Shown: positions 57,719 to 64,000 of the stretch, one piece after another
Position numbering within the stretch: position 1 is the first letter of the stretch
Layout of the letters: each line of letters begins with the position of its first letter
From: Rattus norvegicus
Lineage: Eukaryota > Chordata > Mammalia > Rodentia > Muridae
NCBI RefSeq assembly: GCF_036323735.1
Contig: NC_086031.1
Location: 39,013,725-39,077,724 of the forward strand
Direction of reading: 5' to 3'
DNA length: 64,000 bases
Notes under the pieces: model-generated
What the model was told of the DNA's origin: nothing
Database searches by the model: none
What the model saw: the letters and a program-made list of their open reading frames with translations, nothing else
Made by a program: the position numbers and the translations under genes

Positions 57719-57861
57719 CAGTTAACCTAGTCAAGATAATTGCTCACAGACGTGACCAGAGACTAACCTCATCTAAAGAATCTCTCGGGTATGGCTGGAG
57801 GATTGATGTCTCCTAGGGATTCCAGGTCCTGTCGAGCTGACAGTCAACATTAACCATCAAC
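57719..57861 (-). repeat. MaLR-like LTR fragment
   Basis: The end portion is present: agataattgctcacagacgt, gattccaggtcctgtcgagc, then gacagtcaacattaacc. Confidence 0.6.
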
Positions 57862-59084
57862 ACTCAACAAACAGCTCATCGAGAGGAAAATGAAGCATGA
57901 GACAGGTTGCTTTCAGTCATGGCTTAGAAGAGCTGGTCAGCACTGGGACAGTGTAAAGAAATCACAACTCCCTTCCACCTATCAGGCAACACCCTCCACA
58001 AACACAATCAGTGAGTTCCTGCCATGAACTGAGAAACATGGAGCACTGTATTCCGAAGCAAAGCTTCACCTGGAATGATTACTTCTAAGATCAGGACTCC
58101 CTCTAATAAAAGTGACACCAGTTCTCATAACTTCGAGTGCCCAGGTAAATTTGGAGTCACAAAAGTGAGGATCACCTGACATTAGCATGAGAACAACTCA
58201 CCTGAGGAACTGAGAGGATACTTACCACTTCTGAGAGAGCAAGGAGAGAACCACCATTCCATCCAAAACACCACCCCTCAGCTAAGCAAGAACAAAGTAA
58301 GTCATAAAGGAGAACTTTAATTCTTCTTGACTTTTAATTCACAAGGGCAAATACATTTGATCTCTGATGTTAATTCCTTTGCACTTGAACATCCAAAGCA
58401 ATTTAATTTTTGGACAATTTCTCCCTAGGAATTAGATAATGAGAGGGTGCTTGTATCCAGTTTGGGGCATCTCTGTGTTCTTGACATTTTATTATTGAAT
58501 GTATCTTAATGTTGTCATTTAATTTTATTGTAGTATCTCTGGTGGGCTATATCGGAAAATATGGCTAGACATAATCTGCAATGGGAAATAGAAGCAGGCA
58601 TGAATGTTCATCCTTGGGCAGACAATGGTCTCTGAGTTAATTTTTATTAATGTACATTTCAACATCATCAGGGGAAAATTTTGTTCCTGGAGCTCCTAAC
58701 AGATAACTCAAAGCACAGTGTTTAGGAGTGGGGCGATGCCTTTGAAGTCACATCCTCAGGAAAGATGGTCTATGACCCTGTTCTTCTCATTCCACAGGGA
58801 TATAAACAACAAGACCTCATATCACTTTTTCTTTTCACCACCCTTTCATGTCTTTTGTAGCTGTGACAGAGCAGGTGACCACAGAGATGCTCCTTTTCTG
58901 CACCTGTAAGAACAGGTGATACCCCTCAGCCAAGCCCTCAACTGAGATGTTTAAGAGGAAAGAGTTAGAAATCCAACTAAACGCTGCTCCTCTCGCAGGA
59001 TGGAGAGCCAACAGGTCACATGGCATTCACAGTCAGAAAAAGGAAGGAGAGGGTATGCCAGTGCCTAGATGACTTGCCCCTTCA
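57862..59084. other. Unassigned
   Basis: No element is recognised with confidence; parts near 58850-59050 may belong to the LTR that follows. Confidence 0.4.
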
Positions 59085-59252
59085 TATCGAGTCTAAGACT
59101 CCATCCAGGGAAGACTGCTACACATGGGGAGGTGGGTCTCTCCTCAGTGAACCTAATCTACATAATCCCTTATCATAGACATGCCCAGAGGATGATGTTC
59201 TAGATGGTTCTAGAGCTTATCAAGTTAATAATCAGCACTAAACATCACACAC
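59085..59252 (-). repeat. MaLR-like LTR fragment
   Basis: The block gtgaacctaatctacataat, tagacatgcccagaggatga, gcttatcaagttaataatca is the distal part of the rodent LTR family. Confidence 0.6.
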
Positions 59253-59454
59253 AGCAAACATCTCACAGAGAGTACCTGGATCCTCCACCAGTATAAATCG
59301 TTTTGACTGGATGATAAGAACTGAGATAGACAAATCTCACCCAAGACAGCATGGCTTCCAAGTGAAAGCAATTCTTTACTGCACATAATCACATGCATAA
59401 AGCTAGCTCCTATGTGTGGAGGGGTTCAGTTTGCTTTCTTAAAGAAAGGGCCTT

Positions 59455-59640
59455 TTTCTATTCTAGGCAAGCTGGATGACCTATGTTTAATCCCAGAACC
59501 CAAGGTAAAAGGAGATAAATGAGTCCTGAAAGTTGTCCTCTGATTTCTACATGCATGGTGTGGCATTCTCCCACATATACATCACCCGCACAATAACAGT
59601 AAATTGAATAAAATTTGAAAACAGATTGTTTAAAAAACAG
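59455..59640 (+). repeat. B3-type SINE
   Basis: Sense: aatcccagaacccaaggtaa, gaaagttgtcctctgatttc and an A-rich tail near 59630. Confidence 0.65.
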
Positions 59641-59857
59641 AGAAAAAAGGCTTGAGGTATAAATGCTGACTGAAGCTCTGCTGCTGGGTCAAAGCTGTCA
59701 GAAGAGAGGACTGTGTGGGCTGACAAACAGCTGCAGTGTGCAAGAGGAGTCCCCAAGCAATTACTTTAACATTCCCACTAATACAATGAGTTACCATTTA
59801 TCATAGAGTTATTGGAAAACCAAAATGATAAAACAATAACAGCAATCGGTGGCCTAA

Positions 59858-60060
59858 GGGCTGGAGAGATGGCACAGGGATTAAGAGCATTCAGCTCTTC
59901 TAGAAGCCCTGAGTTCAATTCCCAGTAACCACAGGGCAGCTCACACCCATCCATAATGTACCTCAGGTTCCAGGACATCTAACAGCCTCCTCTGGCTTCC
60001 TTAGGCACAAGGTACACATGTGTGCACAGACATAAATGCAGATAAAATCCCTATACATAT
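59858..60060 (+). repeat. B2/B3-type SINE
   Basis: Clear sense copy: gggctggagagatggcacag, gaagccctgagttcaattcc, accacagggcagctcacacc, ctcctctggcttccttaggc. Confidence 0.85.
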
Positions 60061-60062
60061 TT

Positions 60063-60222
60063 TTTGAAATTAAGACCTGGGTATGGTGATTCATAGCATT
60101 AACCCCAGCATATGAATCAGAGACAGGCATATCTCAGAGTTTGGGTCCAGGTTGGTCTGCACACTGATTTCCAGTATAGCCAGAGCAGCATGGATAGACC
60201 CTGTCTCAAAAATAGAAAATTC
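60063..60222 (+). repeat. B1 SINE, diverged
   Basis: B1 parts: gggtatggtgattcatagca, gtccaggttggtctgcacac, atagaccctgtctcaaaaat. It directly follows the B2/B3. Confidence 0.7.
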
Positions 60223-60659
60223 ATGGTTTGAGGCTTATACCATTATCAAGAACCATAGCTAATATTTTAGTATATATCTTTGCAATTTTATCTTTTTAGT
60301 TAAATTCATATAATTATATTCATAGAATTTTTTACCCAAGTAGAATTATAAATTTTCTTTTATTTGTCCTTTGGTGAGATGTACTGTCAAGTTTTACATA
60401 GCAATGAATGAGTGACTACATAATGCACTTTGAAATGGCTGTAAAGATCACATGATCTAAATGTATAAATAATGTCTCCCATCTGTCATCAATTTTGGCA
60501 TGTAGCTATTGATGATTTTTCTCACTTACAAACAAAACCACAAAACATATACTTGTGCATATTCTACACATACTGATTTGGGGAGTTGATTAACTTTTCC
60601 TGAGATGAATGGTTTGCCATCTGCCTGGTGAAATTCAGAATTTTCTCAGTAATTATCTG
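60223..60659. other. Unassigned, AT-rich
   Basis: Nothing is recognised. Confidence 0.5.
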
Positions 60660-60830
60660 TACACTAGCACTTCATTGAATATTTTGGAGACATAGTCTTA
60701 TTTGAGTCTCATAAAGGCCTATAAAGCCCTGAGATACGATGCTCTCAGCTTTATAGGAAAGGATGTAGGCTTTCGATCCTTAACTGGTCACATAACTAGC
60801 AAGAGAAAGACATCGGTTTAGAAATTAAAA
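60660..60830 (-). repeat. Possible MIR
   Basis: The stretch atttgagtctcataaaggcc, then cttaactggtcacataacta and gcaagag, fits MIR read backwards. Confidence 0.5.
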
Positions 60831-61052
60831 CAACATGAAATAAAAGGCATGAAGTTTAGAAATTATATAGTAAGTTTATTGTTTGTAGGTGATACAGTGA
60901 TATGTGAGTGGATGCCTAGACAAGTTGAATTTGGGTATTAGGAATGATGTTCAAAGAGGTCTCCAAGATTGCTTTACTAAACATAAAAATAGTCATTGAT
61001 TATAGAACAAAATGGAAAATAAATTACTTGCTCTAGTTTCCTTTCTGTTCCT

Positions 61053-61053
<1 letters not shown>

Positions 61054-61104
<51 letters not shown>
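61054..61104. repeat. (CA)n microsatellite
   Basis: About 25 CA units with one AA interruption near 61092. Confidence 0.95.
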
Positions 61105-62585
61105 AGAGAGGGAGTGGCTTTCAAGTTAAGTTTTAACTAGTCTAACAATGATGAAAAGTTAAAGAATCCAGTAAGTGTTCAATCCACAAGGCTACAAGGC
61201 TGGATGTCTCAGCTGATCTTCAGTATGTGCCAGAATCCTCAAGCGGTAAGCTCTGCTACAAAGAAAAAAAAAGGAAGGAATGGACTTTCTAGCCAGGGTG
61301 AGGACAAGTATTCAAGAAGAAAGCATGTCCTAAATATAGGCTACTACCAGAGGATGTGGCCCAAATTTAAGGTAGATTTTTCCACACCAAAATATCTAAA
61401 TTTATGTTTCCTGCCCAAATGATCCAACCCAGAAAAATCCCTCACAGGTGTACCCAGCTGCTTGTGTTTTAGTTAGTTCCAGAAATAGTCAAATTGGCAA
61501 CCAAGAACAGTCGTCACAGTCTCCAGCAGCCTGCAGTAGCCCTGCCTCTCCAGTTTGTCTGCCTTTAACAGTGACTGTCTCTCTCTCTCTGACCAGCTCC
61601 ATAAGTGGCATGCAGCTTTCCGTGACAGATGTCCTGTGACGCTTGCGTCCTCAGACTCCTGGGTTTTCCACTGCAGTTTCTATTTTACCCCCTCAGCTTC
61701 ACACAGTGGCTTCTCAGAGCCTCTCTCCTGTAAACCTAACCCTGATACACATTGCCTGACCTCCTCAGTTTTTTTTTTTTAACATTAGTGAAAGCTTCCA
61801 CTCCTAGATAGTTTGTGCCTGCAAAACTATCAGTGGAACAAGCTGTCAAGTTCTGCTGGAAGCTAGAGACACATTCCTTCTATCACAGTAGATGTCTCTG
61901 GTAAGTCCTGATGACTAACCTGAGGGAAATGTTCAGTGATGAACATTTTTTTTAATCAGGGAACCCATTCATCAACATTGTTAGTTCATGCTTTCTCCTT
62001 CAAATTACTATTTTACAAGGTAGAACCTTTTAAGGTAACTATCCTGTCACCTGTGTGAGAAGTATGAGCTTTCCATTCAATGTCATTAATCTCTGTAGCA
62101 GCTAAAGTTGCTTTCTACCTGAGAGCATTATCTGCAACCTTAAAGTCCCCTTTCCTCACCAGTCTGCAAACTGTTCACAGTTTTCTCCTCTCACTATATG
62201 CATGACTAAAACAAGCGAACCATAACCATGCCACAGCCTAGATTTAGCCCTGTCTTGAAATTTACTTCACCCAAAACCAGTCCACTTCTTTTTAATTCAG
62301 CCTCACTCAAGTTTTTACAGAATAGGCAGATGCAACCAGTTGATTTTGCAAGTAACACAAATAGGTCCTTACCCTATTTCCAATAGAGACCTGTTCCCCT
62401 ATGGATCGCTGGAAGCCCAGCCCTTCACAGTCTACTTTCCTTGAGCATTATGGTCTAGAATGGCTTATTAACTTGTGTTTATGGACCCTAAGGCTTCTCT
62501 AGCATGTAGTGCAAAACTCCTTCAATACATTCCCTCTTCAAGCAGCTTCAAAAGCCCAAGATTAACACTTATCAGAACCAATTTT
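61105..62585. other. Unassigned, repeat-poor
   Basis: Almost 1.5 kb without a recognisable element or exon. Confidence 0.45.
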
Positions 62586-62952
62586 TGTAGTGTATGCATT
62601 TTTTATTACTGTGACAGAACAAAATTTTTTAAAAGGCAATTTAAAGAGAAAGAGGATGCATTTTGGCTCAGGTTATTTTAAAGGATATATTATTTCAATT
62701 GAGGGAAGGCACTGTGGTGAGAGTGTGGGGTCACTGGTCACACTCTGTCCACAGTCAGGAAGCAGTCTTCTCCTGACTTTCTCAGTTGCAGTCAGCTCAT
62801 GATCCCAGTCTATAGGATAAGTCAACCCACATTCAAGGCAGACATTCCTCAGTTAAGCCACTCTGGAAATACTCTTGCAACTTCACCCAGAAGTGTGTTC
62901 ATCTAAGTGACTATAAACCTAGTTAGGTTGACAATAGAGGTTAACTATCACA
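62586..62952 (-). repeat. MaLR-like LTR
   Basis: It starts tgtagtgtatgcatttttta and ends ggttaactatcaca on the plus strand. Internal marks: ttattactgtgacagaacaa, actctgtccacagtcaggaa and tagttaggttgacaatagag. Confidence 0.65.
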
Positions 62953-63767
62953 AAGAGTAAAGTGATCCTTTTATTTTTATTTTGTTAACTTGTATTTTTC
63001 AATTGATACAATACACTTTTGAAAACCATGAAAACAGTGTTTTCCTCTTTAACCTTTTAATGCCATGAGTTATAATAATAAATTTTAATGTACTACCCTG
63101 CTCATTTAACTAGAATAAATCCTACTTAGTCACGGTGAATTATTAGTTGAGTGTATTGCTGTATTTGAGTTTCTAGCATGTTATTAAGGTTTTGGTTTTA
63201 TATATCAACAATATTCCAATTACTTACAAAAATTTCTGTTCCAGAATTTTCAAGTTGTGGCCAACAGTCTTACACTACCCATATAAAAACAAATAATTAT
63301 TTCAAGCCACTTCCTTTAGTATGCTCTGTAAAGTTGAAAAGCATTCTTTATCTATTCCTTGAAAGACTATCAAAAGTATCTAGGCTGATAGTTTTCTTGG
63401 ATCTAACTCTTCAGACAATCTTTTGATTTATTTTAAAGTTATTGATACATTCATGCTCCCTAACTCATTATAGACCAACTTTGGTAATTTGCCAAAATAT
63501 GCACATATTCACAGTGTGCGTTACATATACATATATCTATATTTATATATGCTGTAATTATACTTTCAAGTTAATTTGCCTAGCCTTTTATGAACTATTT
63601 TTATATAATTGATTTAATTTGCATATGTTTGTCAGTACTAATTTATATGCCTTCTAATCTAATTAAATTACTTGATATTTTGTCTTTATTATTTGTCACA
63701 AAATAAGCTCTTGAAATTAAGTACAAATCTCACTCTGAATCATAGTTTAGGTTTTAATCCTCTTCAG
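62953..63767. other. Unassigned, very AT-rich
   Basis: No repeat or exon is recognised. Confidence 0.5.
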
Positions 63768-63858
63768 ATATAGATATAGATATATAGATGATATATAGAT
63801 AGATGATATATAGATAGATGATATATAGATATATAGATATATAGATATATAGATATAT
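63768..63858. repeat. (GATA/ATATAG)n repeat
   Basis: A variable GATATA/GATGATATATA pattern with several unit lengths. Confidence 0.95.
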
Positions 63859-64000
63859 TTACTGTTCCTTTTCCTTGACTTTACCTGGATCTCTTATGTG
63901 GTAATTTTTCCTCTTAAAGTAGTTTTTGCTTTTTAAAAGAAAAACATGTATGAGTATCATATTCCTGAGCCATGCATCCCTTTTTTATTGTTTTCAAATG

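Overview
This window looks like repeat-dense mammalian nuclear DNA from a muroid rodent, most likely rat (Rattus). The markers are a near-perfect ID SINE with a 15-bp target-site duplication, other ID and ID-B1 composites, many B1, B2/B3 and B4 SINEs, L1 and Lx 3' ends, and an L1 segment that reads like the rat L1 5' UTR. Base composition is AT-leaning. All family names come from recognising sequence, not from a database search.

No complete protein-coding gene is visible. Nearly every open frame longer than 60 codons is a translated microsatellite, a piece of a transposable element, or a frame I cannot tell from chance. The one exception worth testing is at about 6629-6742: a CRE half-site, an ETS site and an inverted CCAAT box sit just upstream of an ATG in strong context, with a 20-codon frame and a GTATGT splice donor. 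It could be the promoter and first coding exon of a gene whose intron runs into this window.

Layout. 1-9.7 kb: old SINEs (some nested), an Lx 3' UTR, the candidate exon and a 292-bp perfect homopurine tract. 10.3-13.4 kb: a minus-strand gammaretrovirus-like (ERV1) relic with one LTR, decayed env and an integrase fragment; gag, reverse transcriptase and the other LTR are absent. 13.4-22 kb: microsatellites, MaLR-like LTRs (one inserted in another with a 5-bp duplication) and SINEs. 22.2-24.1 kb: a minus-strand Lx element split by a 1.27-kb insertion with a 10-bp duplication. 24-36 kb: MIR, B4/B3, more MaLR-like LTRs, and an L1 with a 5' inversion near 27.5 kb. 36-37 kb: an MLT1-like LTR interrupted by a solo LTR related to that of the 10-kb ERV. 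38.7-39.5 kb: an L1 5' UTR joined to ORF2 sequence. 40.6-43.2 kb: a nearly complete non-autonomous LTR element. 46.5-48.5 kb: a 2-kb 5'-truncated L1. 48.7-49.1 kb: an ERVK-type solo LTR. 49.5 kb: a young ID element. 50-64 kb: scattered SINEs, LTR pieces, microsatellites and AT-rich sequence without recognised features.

There are no operons, CRISPR arrays, free-standing tRNA or rRNA genes, or prokaryotic features. The elements do not form a pathway; the window is a layered record of insertions, several of which can be ordered by nesting. I found no convincing new functional system.
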